DNA of 12,066 bases from an uncultured Eubacteriales bacterium (GTDB lineage Bacteria; Bacillota; Clostridia; Oscillospirales; CAG-272), in assembly GCA_900556615.1 (NCBI GenBank), contig USPP01000014.1:1-12066 (forward strand). The letters run 5' to 3'. Of this stretch, positions 6,278 through 12,066 are shown one piece after another (position 1 is the stretch's first letter; the number at the start of each line of letters is the position of its first letter). The position numbers and the translations under genes are program-made. Under the pieces are notes generated by a model. The model was given only the letters and a program-made list of their open reading frames with translations. It did not search any database and had not been told where the DNA came from.

Positions 6278-8548
6278 TTATTTCTTACGTTTTCTTCCTT
6301 GTTTCAATAAGAAAAAAACGGCAGTTAGAATTATAACAGTTGAAACCGCTGCAAGAAGAATAATACGAAAAATGTTCCTTGCGGTATCTGAGATGTCGGG
6401 GGAATACAGCTTTATTGATTCAATATCAAGATAAAAATTATTTTCACTTTCGGTATTACCCTTAACCCAGATTTTTAGCTTTCCACTGCCTGTTGAATGG
6501 GAAAAGCAATCGTCTTCAATAGGAAAGAAGAACTCGGTCCATTCGCCGCACGTAATAGTCGATGAACAATCGAGCACGGTATCAACATTGGCTTCGCTAT
6601 GTGTAATAAGAAGTTTAAAATCGGAGGTACTTATCTTAGAAATAACCCTGACTTTGATTCCCAAATATCTTACGTTTGCAAGTTGTGAAATATCCGAAAT
6701 ATTACATCCTGCTCCCATGTATTCCACAGGCGCTACTGGTAAGAGACTTACCCGCATGAACTTTTTTCCGTTTTCTTCATATTGCTCAAGATACTGAGAA
6801 TTATCGGAAGGATAAAAGGAGTATACACTTTCTGAAAAATCAAATAGGTATTCCGAATTCCAAGTTAAACTGTTAGGCTGAAAAGCAACGGCTTCGGAAT
6901 TGAAGAGCTTTCTGTAAAATCCTTCGGAATCGGAAAGAAAGGGAAGTAATTCATCCCATGAATGAATTGGCAAGAACTCAAGTAAAGCATCTAAATCTGC
7001 TGAAACAGAGCCGTCATTTTCATAAGTGTCAACTGATGAAATAACGGAATGGATTTTCTTTTCGGATTGCGGATCAAGCAAAAGCTCTCCCGATGAATAA
7101 AGTCCATAATAAAGCCCTGGCTCTCCTGAATGATCAACATGTCGATGCCATATAAAGGCTTCAACCGTATCATTTTGACAAACGGTGTAATAAGCATAGG
7201 CATACGCAGCCGCTTGCAGGTACTCCGATTCTTCACCATATTTTCCGCTTACTCCAAATTCACCGATAAGCGCACGCCTTGTATTATTACCGAAGAGCAT
7301 AAGATCTGTTTTCAGATATTCTGTAAAAACATTAAGATTTTTTATAGTAATATATTCAGTGTCAATATGATTTTTAGCATTGGAATCATTCCAAAAATCA
7401 GTCATTCCAAGATCAGAAGGGTATGGATTTACAGAAATGCCAAAAGGAACATCCTTGCAGATTTCTGCCAATTCAGTAAGAAACTCATGTGCTCCAAACA
7501 ACTCAGATTTTGATTTTTCGGTACTTATATTCCATTGATTGGATACTGAGACATATATCCGTGCATTCTTATAAGCGGTTCTCGCGGCAGCATCGGCGGC
7601 TCTGAGCAATACAGAGTAAGAATAAGCATAATCTTCTAATTTTGAAAGAGCCGCACTGTTATTTTCTGCTTCGTTATTTACTTCATAACCGATAATATAG
7701 CTTCCGCAAAAGCCATAATTTTTCGTATTCCGAGTGTATCTGTCAGTAAGAAAATGCATGACCGCGGCTATACGCTTGACATTTTCGGAATCCGAAACAT
7801 TGATTGCATACAATTTTGCTGTGCTGTTTCCCACGGCGCCGTTATAATAGAGATTCTCCGGTGCGGAAGGATCAAATGCAAGGAGGATGTTCATATAAAT
7901 ATGTATACCGGCATCCGAAAGTGTTTTTACGCGATAATCCAACATATTCAGTGCGGTCTGATCTATATTGTACTCTTTTCCGCCATATATAAAACTGATA
8001 GAATTTTCAGTATTGTCTTTGAGTAGATCATTGACAAAAGCGTTAATAACCGTATGCTTAATACCGAGAAGCTGCGCGTCAGCAGTAAGCTGTACTTGTA
8101 GTCCTTTTTTTGAGTTTACTATCGGATAATCATAGGTGTTTAGCGCAAGTTGGGATATATTTGAAATATAAACGGGTTCTGATATAGCTGAATACTCATT
8201 ATTATCGTCAGAAATAGCTATAAGATAGCCGTTAAGGACGGCAGATAGATCTTCTTTATCGAATGAAACAGAAAATTGTACCTGCGGATGATCAGCATTC
8301 ATTTTCGCGATAGGCACAAGCGCATCGATATTTCCGTTATTTCCGGGAGGAAGCGAGAATAAGAATATTTCTTCATTATTCAATATAAAATCGTCACTCA
8401 GTGTTATAGAGACAACAACGCTGGTGTTATCTTCAGACAAAATAACGGAATCGAGTGAAGCGGTAAAGCTTTCCTGTGCCAAAGAGGTGACAAAATACAA
8501 TAAAAATATCGTTATAATCGTCGAAAGAAATAAAATGAATTTTTTCAT
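6278..8548 (-). CDS. Membrane-anchored DUF5722 protein, putative glycoside hydrolase
   Basis: This 756-residue extracellular protein has an N-terminal signal/anchor (2-24) and a second hydrophobic helix near the C-terminus (about 727-748) followed by the basic tail KQGRKRKK. This predicts an ectodomain tethered by its C-terminus. The order is a beta-rich N-terminal domain (about 28-130), a TIM-barrel-like DUF5722 region (about 145-520), and a carbohydrate-binding-like beta domain (about 560-715). DUF5722 hallmarks are KKGLQVQ, YIIGYEVNNEAEN, ISVNPYP, DFWND, RRALIGEFGVSG and FIWHRHVDH. By analogy to clan GH-A, E293 (after N292) would be the acid/base and E430 (IGEFG) the nucleophile. That is inference and the substrate is unknown. 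The start is the ATG at 8546-8548, with GGAG 9 nt upstream; the longer open frame lacks a site and runs into the terminator hairpin. It follows tpiA on the same strand behind that hairpin. Confidence 0.75.
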   Translation of the reverse strand: MKKFILFLSTIITIFLLYFVTSLAQESFTASLDSVILSEDNTSVVVSITLSDDFILNNEEIFLFSLPPGNNGNIDALVPIAKMNADHPQVQFSVSFDKEDLSAVLNGYLIAISDDNNEYSAISEPVYISNISQLALNTYDYPIVNSKKGLQVQLTADAQLLGIKHTVINAFVNDLLKDNTENSISFIYGGKEYNIDQTALNMLDYRVKTLSDAGIHIYMNILLAFDPSAPENLYYNGAVGNSTAKLYAINVSDSENVKRIAAVMHFLTDRYTRNTKNYGFCGSYIIGYEVNNEAENNSAALSKLEDYAYSYSVLLRAADAAARTAYKNARIYVSVSNQWNISTEKSKSELFGAHEFLTELAEICKDVPFGISVNPYPSDLGMTDFWNDSNAKNHIDTEYITIKNLNVFTEYLKTDLMLFGNNTRRALIGEFGVSGKYGEESEYLQAAAYAYAYYTVCQNDTVEAFIWHRHVDHSGEPGLYYGLYSSGELLLDPQSEKKIHSVISSVDTYENDGSVSADLDALLEFLPIHSWDELLPFLSDSEGFYRKLFNSEAVAFQPNSLTWNSEYLFDFSESVYSFYPSDNSQYLEQYEENGKKFMRVSLLPVAPVEYMGAGCNISDISQLANVRYLGIKVRVISKISTSDFKLLITHSEANVDTVLDCSSTITCGEWTEFFFPIEDDCFSHSTGSGKLKIWVKGNTESENNFYLDIESIKLYSPDISDTARNIFRIILLAAVSTVIILTAVFFLLKQGRKRKK

Positions 8549-8573
8549 CAGACTTCTCCGTTTCGGTAGTATG

Positions 8574-8608
8574 GAAAAAGGACTGACGCGACAAAGCACA
8601 GCAGTCCT
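8574..8608 (-). terminator. Hairpin terminator/attenuator between tpiA and the DUF5722 gene
   Basis: On the minus strand AGGACTG (8602-8608) pairs with CAGTCCT (8579-8585) across a 16-nt loop, and a run of five T follows at once. It begins 11 nt after the tpiA stop and ends about 25 nt before the DUF5722 start codon. No separate promoter is visible in the 70-bp gap, so the hairpin may set how much pgk-tpiA transcription reads into the DUF5722 gene. The large loop makes it a moderate terminator. Confidence 0.6.
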
Positions 8609-8618
8609 CTATGAAAAA

Positions 8619-9386
8619 TCATTGCGCAGCTTCAATAATGGCTGCAAAATCAGATGCTTTAAGGGAAGCCCCGCCGATAAGACCTCCGTCCACATTATAT
8701 TTTGAGAGAAGCTCGGCAGCATTAGATGGCTTCATGGAGCCGCCGTACTGAATTGTGACTGCTTCTGCGATTTCTTTTCCATATTTATCCGAAATGACAT
8801 TTCTTATAATTCCGCAAACCTCATCAGCTTGCTCGGAGGTGGCTGTGCGCCCTGTACCGATAGCCCAAACCGGCTCATATGCGATAATAGTGCGTTTTAT
8901 GTCTTCAGCAGAAACATCCAGCAGAGCGATTTTGGTCTGGGCAGAAACTGTTTCTGCAGTAATTCCCTGATCTCTTTCGGAAAGAAGCTCTCCGACGCAC
9001 AGAATGGGAGTAAGTCCCGCAGAAAGTGCTGCTTTGAGACGAAGGTTTACCGTTTCATCGGTTTCACCGAAATACTGTCTTCTCTCACTATGACCTATTA
9101 CTACATAATCTACGCCGCATTCTTTCAGCATATCAGCGGATATTTCGCCGGTATAAGCGCCGTTTTTCATAAAATGAACATTTTGCGCTCCTACTTTTAT
9201 GTTTGTTCCCTTAACGGCGGACATAACAGCAGGAATATCTACAAAGGGTACACATATAATTATTTCACAACCGTTTTTATTTTCTACCAGCGGAATAAGC
9301 TCGGATACTAGTTTACTTGCTTCCGAAGGAGTCATATTCATCTTCCAGTTGCCGGCTATAACGGCTTTTCTTGCTGCTTTATTCAT
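8619..9386 (-). CDS. tpiA: Triosephosphate isomerase
   Basis: This cytosolic TIM-barrel enzyme interconverts dihydroxyacetone phosphate and glyceraldehyde 3-phosphate in glycolysis. The 255-residue chain has normal length and all key residues. The substrate lysine is K15 in AGNWKMN, the electrophile H99 in VIGHSERR, and the catalytic base E171 in AYEPVWAIGTG. The flexible loop 6 follows, and the YGGSMKPSNAAEL and GGLIGGASL phosphate-binding stretches are intact. The start is the ATG at 9384-9386, with GGTGAT about 6 nt ahead; the 21-residue upstream extension of the open frame is not family-like. It is the second gene of a pgk-tpiA operon, 93 bp after pgk. gap and gpmI, often found in the same operon, are not in the window. 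Confidence 0.97.
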   Translation of the reverse strand: MNKAARKAVIAGNWKMNMTPSEASKLVSELIPLVENKNGCEIIICVPFVDIPAVMSAVKGTNIKVGAQNVHFMKNGAYTGEISADMLKECGVDYVVIGHSERRQYFGETDETVNLRLKAALSAGLTPILCVGELLSERDQGITAETVSAQTKIALLDVSAEDIKRTIIAYEPVWAIGTGRTATSEQADEVCGIIRNVISDKYGKEIAEAVTIQYGGSMKPSNAAELLSKYNVDGGLIGGASLKASDFAAIIEAAQ

Positions 9387-9406
9387 TAAGATCACCAAAT
9401 CTGTTA

Positions 9407-9462
9407 TCCGGAATATATAAAATCTATTATTACAGATTATACCGGACAAGAAAACCTTTCAA
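9407..9462 (-). promoter_or_regulatory. Possible internal promoter and hairpin ahead of tpiA
   Basis: In the 93-bp pgk-tpiA gap, the minus strand carries a perfect TATAAT (complement of 9436-9441) with TTGAAA (9457-9462) only 15 bp upstream. This could be an internal promoter, though the spacing is short. The same stretch forms an interrupted dyad: TCCGG (9407-9411) with CCGGA (9442-9446), and AATCT (9421-9425) with AGATT (9434-9438). There is no T-run after it, so it is not an obvious terminator. It could be an mRNA-processing hairpin. Confidence 0.3.
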
Positions 9463-9479
9463 TAATTTGTAAGAGAAAA

Positions 9480-10667
9480 TTAATCCTTGTCCATAAGACA
9501 AGCGATTCCGGGAAGCTCAAGTCCTTCGAGAAACTCAAGGGATGCGCCGCCTCCGGTGGAAATATGAGTCATTCTGTCGGCAAAGCCAAGTTTTTCGATT
9601 GCCGCCGCAGAGTCTCCTCCTCCGATAATTGAAACTGCATTGCTTTCGGCAACGGCGGTTGCCACTCCGCAGGTTCCGGCAGAGAATTTGTCCCACTCTG
9701 AAACTCCCATAGGACCGTTCCATACAACGGTTCCGGCACCTTTGATCGCATATCCGAAAAGTATTACGGTTGCCGGTCCAATATCAAGTCCCATATATCC
9801 GTCGGGAATATCCGCAGAGTCAACAAAAAGGTCATGGCACTCGGGATCATATTTATCTCCAACATGGTTATCAACGGGAAGAAGTACCTTTACGCCCTTA
9901 GCCTTTGCTTTTTCAAGCAATTCGTTTGCCAGGTCAAGCTTGTCCTCTTCGCAAAGAGATGTGCCGATTTTATGTCCGCGCGCCTTATTAAAAGTATACG
10001 CCATAGCACCGCCGATTATAAGAGTGTCTACTTTTTCTATAAGATTGTTGATAACGCCGATTTTATCCGAAACCTTTGCGCCACCGAGTATGGCAACGAA
10101 CGGACGCTTCGGATCGTTGAGGGCATTCCCCATAATGGTAATTTCTTTCTGAATAAGATAACCGCAAACGGCGGGAAGGTAGTCCGCCACTCCGGCAGTT
10201 GAGGCATGGGCGCGATGAGCGGTTCCAAAAGCGTCGTTTACAAATATATCAGCCATAGATGCAAGTTCTTTGGCGAAGGCGGAGTCATTTTTCTCCTCTT
10301 CTTTATGGAACCTTACATTTTCGATGAGCATGATATCTCCATCTTTGAGAGCGGCAACTTTTTTGTGTGCGTCCTCTCCGATAACATCGTTTGCAAGCAC
10401 AACATCCTTTTCAAGGAGCTCGGTGAGGCGTTTCGCTACCGGAGCGAGAGAATATTTCATATTGAATTCACCCTTAGGCCTGCCCATATGAGAACAAAGA
10501 ATAACTTTTGCGCCATGGGACGAAAGGTATTTTATTGTCGGAAGTGCTTCTTTGATACGTTTGTCATCGGTTATTACGCCGTCAGCCATCGGAACATTAA
10601 AATCACATCTTGCAAGAACTCTTTTTCCCGCCACATCAATATCTTCAATTGTTTTCTTATTGTACAT
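9480..10667 (-). CDS. pgk: Phosphoglycerate kinase
   Basis: This cytosolic glycolytic enzyme transfers the acyl phosphate of 1,3-bisphosphoglycerate to ADP. The 395-residue chain has the normal two-domain form. The N-terminal domain binds substrate through RCDFNVP (about 20-26), [10 protein letters not shown] (about 59-68) and [14 protein letters not shown]. The C-terminal nucleotide-binding domain shows [25 protein letters not shown] and the glycine-rich GGGDSAAA. Two ATG codons stand in tandem. I prefer the second (10665-10667), because the strong GGAGGT site then sits about 6 nt upstream, while the first would leave only 3 nt. It is the first gene of the pgk-tpiA operon. Transcription is likely from the promoter near 10768-10796, with a palindrome in the leader. 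Confidence 0.97.
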   Translation of the reverse strand: MYNKKTIEDIDVAGKRVLARCDFNVPMADGVITDDKRIKEALPTIKYLSSHGAKVILCSHMGRPKGEFNMKYSLAPVAKRLTELLEKDVVLANDVIGEDAHKKVAALKDGDIMLIENVRFHKEEEKNDSAFAKELASMADIFVNDAFGTAHRAHASTAGVADYLPAVCGYLIQKEITIMGNALNDPKRPFVAILGGAKVSDKIGVINNLIEKVDTLIIGGAMAYTFNKARGHKIGTSLCEEDKLDLANELLEKAKAKGVKVLLPVDNHVGDKYDPECHDLFVDSADIPDGYMGLDIGPATVILFGYAIKGAGTVVWNGPMGVSEWDKFSAGTCGVATAVAESNAVSIIGGGDSAAAIEKLGFADRMTHISTGGGASLEFLEGLELPGIACLMDKD

Positions 10668-10730
10668 CATTTGACCTCCAAAACCGCCAACATTTATGAC
10701 GGCAAAATATTATTTGTTAATGGTGCTGAG

Positions 10731-10749
10731 CGGACATAAACTTATGCCG
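10731..10749. promoter_or_regulatory. Candidate operator palindrome in the pgk leader
   Basis: CGG-A-CATAA, two central bases, then TTATG-CCG forms a 19-bp near-palindrome with one bulged A. The 2-nt centre is too tight for a natural RNA loop, which favours a protein-binding dyad. It lies about 12-30 nt downstream of the predicted pgk transcription start, a position suited to repression. A related CATAAA half-site occurs nearer pgk on the minus strand (complement around 10692-10698). The regulator is unknown. Confidence 0.35.
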
Positions 10750-10767
10750 TGCAAACTCACATCTTAT

Positions 10768-10796
10768 ATATTACCATATTTTTTTTTATTTATCAA
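10768..10796 (-). promoter_or_regulatory. pgk-tpiA promoter
   Basis: On the minus strand, TTGATA (10791-10796), a 17-bp spacer rich in A, and TAATAT (10768-10773) with TG one base upstream form an extended -10 promoter. The A-tract in the spacer is typical of AT-rich Firmicute promoters. The leader would be about 95 nt and contains a palindrome. Confidence 0.55.
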
Positions 10797-10808
10797 TATT
10801 TATTTTGA

Positions 10809-10844
10809 AAAAAACTCCTGATTTTTCACTTTTAGGAGTTTTTT
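10809..10844. terminator. Bidirectional terminator between the ROK gene and pgk
   Basis: AAAAAACTCCT (10809-10819) pairs with AGGAGTTTTTT (10834-10844) over a 14-nt loop, giving an 11-bp stem with T-runs on both strands. It lies just upstream of the pgk promoter and would stop leftward transcripts arriving from the ROK side. Its distance from the ROK stop (about 400 bp) is large. Confidence 0.75.
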
Positions 10845-11110
10845 ATATTAAAAAACATATTTATGGATTCATGTTTATGTTTTAACACGATTCATTCGAG
10901 TTTTGTATTTACTAAGGAAATGATATTGCGACTTTTTTTACACCGTAACTGTACATTAAGCGGAGCAGTTTGGCTATTTAAGAACAGAACGAACTATGAG
11001 ATTTGATTGTCACAACCGAATATCGCAGGGGCATATGATAACCGCCAAGTGAGTTTTTCCTTTACGATGTAACGGTTTTTTGAAATATAACGTACGGAGG
11101 AATAATAAAA
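10845..11110. other. Gene-poor spacer
   Basis: About 265 bp without a credible gene on either strand. A long-loop dyad, TAACCG (11039-11044) with CGGTT (11073-11077) followed by a T-run, is the only secondary structure noticed. From about 11020 onward the plus strand reads like a leader for the small ORF that starts at 11111, ending in a strong GGAGGA site (11096-11101). I see no tRNA, riboswitch or insertion-sequence terminal repeats. Confidence 0.4.
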
Positions 11111-11218
11111 ATGGAGGACACAAAAACTATTTACGAAGCACTCGGAGGTACAATAATGTCAGCATTGCGGAAATCTTATTTTTATTTGGAGTTTTCCAAG
11201 CAGCCTCTATCGTTATAA
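11111..11218 (+). pseudogene. Short ORF resembling the start of TnpV; likely mobile-element remnant
   Basis: This is a 35-codon ORF starting ATG at 11111 with a strong GGAGGA ribosome binding site (11096-11101) 9 nt upstream and ending at TAA 11216-11218. The first 14 residues, MEDTKTIYEALGGT, resemble from memory the N-terminus of TnpV-type proteins carried by Firmicute transposons and conjugative elements. Those usually read (K)T-I-Y/F-E-x-x-G-G-T-Y and extend beyond 100 residues. After GGT the similarity is lost and the frame soon ends, so I read it as a fragment in which a leader and start survive. It ends 33 bp from the ROK gene's stop, tail to tail. No transposase or recombinase is near. 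The strong ribosome binding site is seen directly; the TnpV identity is a recollection that needs a search. It could also be an unrelated small protein. Confidence 0.35.
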
Positions 11219-11250
11219 ATCATTTTGATAACAATATATCAGTTATGCGA

Positions 11251-12066
11251 TCAAGCGATGAAATTGCGCATGATATTATGAAATACGATACAAGCAGAAG
11301 CGGTGTCGATAATATGGCGATCACGGTTTAGCAAAACGGACAAATGGTTACGAATGGGAAGACCACCGCTGTCGGTCTTTGTTTTGAACACCGTGTCTTG
11401 AACATGGTGAAATAGATCGGGAAGGCGATTCAACCACTTGTTTTGCAGAACGATTAATTCGGGGTCGAAAAGCATAATGATATTGCGCAGAGCGAGACCG
11501 ATGTAAGCTGTAGCGCTGGAGAAACCGGAACAGATAGCGGGATCGCCACTGCGGTAGAGTTCGATGGCCTCGTCAAGACTGGAAACAGGAACGCTACGAA
11601 GACTGTTTATACGGCGCAATATTTCGGTATTACTAACATATGCCTGTAGACATCCCGTATTTCCACAATTGCAGAGAGGACCATTGGGATCGATGGTAAT
11701 ATGTCCGATCTCGCAAGCCTGATTGTTGGATCCGTAGAAGACCTTATCCTTCAGCATGAAGGCGGCGCCGAGACCATCATCAGTATTAAGATAAACAAAG
11801 GATTGGCTGTCTCCCACGAGACCGTTCCATTTAGCAGACAGAAGAAGGGCGTTGGTGTCATTGTCCAAATAAATCGGAAGAGATATGCTTTCCGATAAAA
11901 TACTTTTTAGTTCCACCGAATTCCATTGGGGGTAGTCAGGAATACTGATAATGATGCCGTCCTCTGAGACTCGTCCGGGCACCGAGATTCCAATGCCGAG
12001 GATTCGCTTACCATTCAACCTGCCGATCTGTTCTAATAGAAAGGCTTTAATTTGGCGGATCGAATC
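11251..12066 (-). CDS. ROK-family transcriptional regulator or sugar kinase, partial
   Basis: The C-terminal 271 residues of a ROK protein (NagC/XylR repressors and glucokinase-type sugar kinases). The frame is open to the right edge, so the N-terminus, where repressors carry a winged helix and kinases a DxGxT ATP site, lies outside the window. Visible family marks are GIGISVPGRV, LDNDTNA (the catalytic Asp region), the glycine-rich DDGLGAA, and the zinc signature GHITIDPNGPLCNCGNTGCLQAY with its His and three Cys. The TTG at 12016-12018 is not a credible start, because family-like sequence continues upstream of it. The DDGLGAA loop and the xylose/NagC-like layout favour a repressor, but the missing N-terminus decides. 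It is followed by a 400-bp gene-poor gap before the terminator ahead of pgk. Confidence 0.88.
   Translation of the reverse strand, partial: DSIRQIKAFLLEQIGRLNGKRILGIGISVPGRVSEDGIIISIPDYPQWNSVELKSILSESISLPIYLDNDTNALLLSAKWNGLVGDSQSFVYLNTDDGLGAAFMLKDKVFYGSNNQACEIGHITIDPNGPLCNCGNTGCLQAYVSNTEILRRINSLRSVPVSSLDEAIELYRSGDPAICSGFSSATAYIGLALRNIIMLFDPELIVLQNKWLNRLPDLFHHVQDTVFKTKTDSGGLPIRNHLSVLLNRDRHIIDTASACIVFHNIMRNFIA

Noticed and set aside
7130..7513. Plus-strand open frame opposite the DUF5722 gene
   Set aside because: A shadow frame inside a long, well-supported coding region.
9640..10152. Long plus-strand open frame opposite pgk
   Set aside because: It is antisense to strongly conserved pgk codons, has serine/proline-rich composition typical of a reverse-frame shadow, and has no ribosome binding site.
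10206..10739. Plus-strand 177-codon open frame opposite the start of pgk
   Set aside because: It is antisense to pgk and its promoter region, and the product is not protein-like for any family I know.
11039..11081. TAACCG/CGGTT with T-run as a terminator or riboswitch
   Set aside because: The stem is five or six base pairs with a loop near 30 nt, and it does not match a known riboswitch core.
11080..11331. 83-codon plus-strand ORF over the ROK 3' end
   Set aside because: It starts upstream of the strong GGAGGA site in another frame, has no family likeness, and its second half is antisense to the ROK C-terminus.

Overview
The window looks like a chromosomal stretch from a low-to-moderate GC, Gram-positive, probably endospore-forming Clostridia-type Firmicute. 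This rests on AT-rich spacers with textbook sigma-A promoters, strong GGAGG-type ribosome binding sites, TTG and GTG codons near starts, a CwlD-like cortex amidase, and an FeoA/FeoB pair of Gram-positive type. The species cannot be named from the sequence. Most of the content is housekeeping. I see no CRISPR array, phage block, defence island, rRNA or tRNA.

Left part (1-3950). A feoA-feoB ferrous iron uptake operon runs leftward from an excellent promoter (TTGACA, 17 bp, TATACT with an extended -10). FeoB loses family similarity and stops at position 31, inside its first membrane domain, so only the GTPase half and the start of the permease are present. Divergently, a short secreted SIMPL-domain protein carries an unusual cluster of cysteines and ends at a clear hairpin. 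Next is a CNNM/HlyC-type membrane protein (DUF21, two CBS domains, CorC_HlyC) with a near-consensus promoter and a TTG start.

Middle (3900-8620). radA (DNA repair and recombination ATPase) runs leftward and shares a bidirectional hairpin terminator with the HlyC-like gene. Divergent to radA is a membrane-anchored CwlD-like N-acetylmuramoyl-L-alanine amidase. It converges, with only 10 bp between stop codons, on a large membrane-anchored DUF5722 protein that looks like a clan GH-A-type glycoside hydrolase.

Right part (8619-12066). pgk and tpiA form a leftward lower-glycolysis operon. A promoter and a candidate operator palindrome lie upstream of pgk, and a hairpin with a T-tract lies between tpiA and the DUF5722 gene. 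A strong bidirectional terminator isolates the operon from a ROK-family protein gene that enters from the right edge. The spacer between the ROK gene and pgk holds a 35-codon ORF with a strong ribosome binding site. Its start resembles the transposon protein TnpV, and I read it as a mobile-element remnant.

The items most worth a second look are the broken feoB edge, the cysteine-cluster SIMPL protein beside feoAB, the membrane-tethered DUF5722 enzyme behind a possible attenuator, the pgk leader palindrome and the TnpV-like scrap. No complete novel system is evident.
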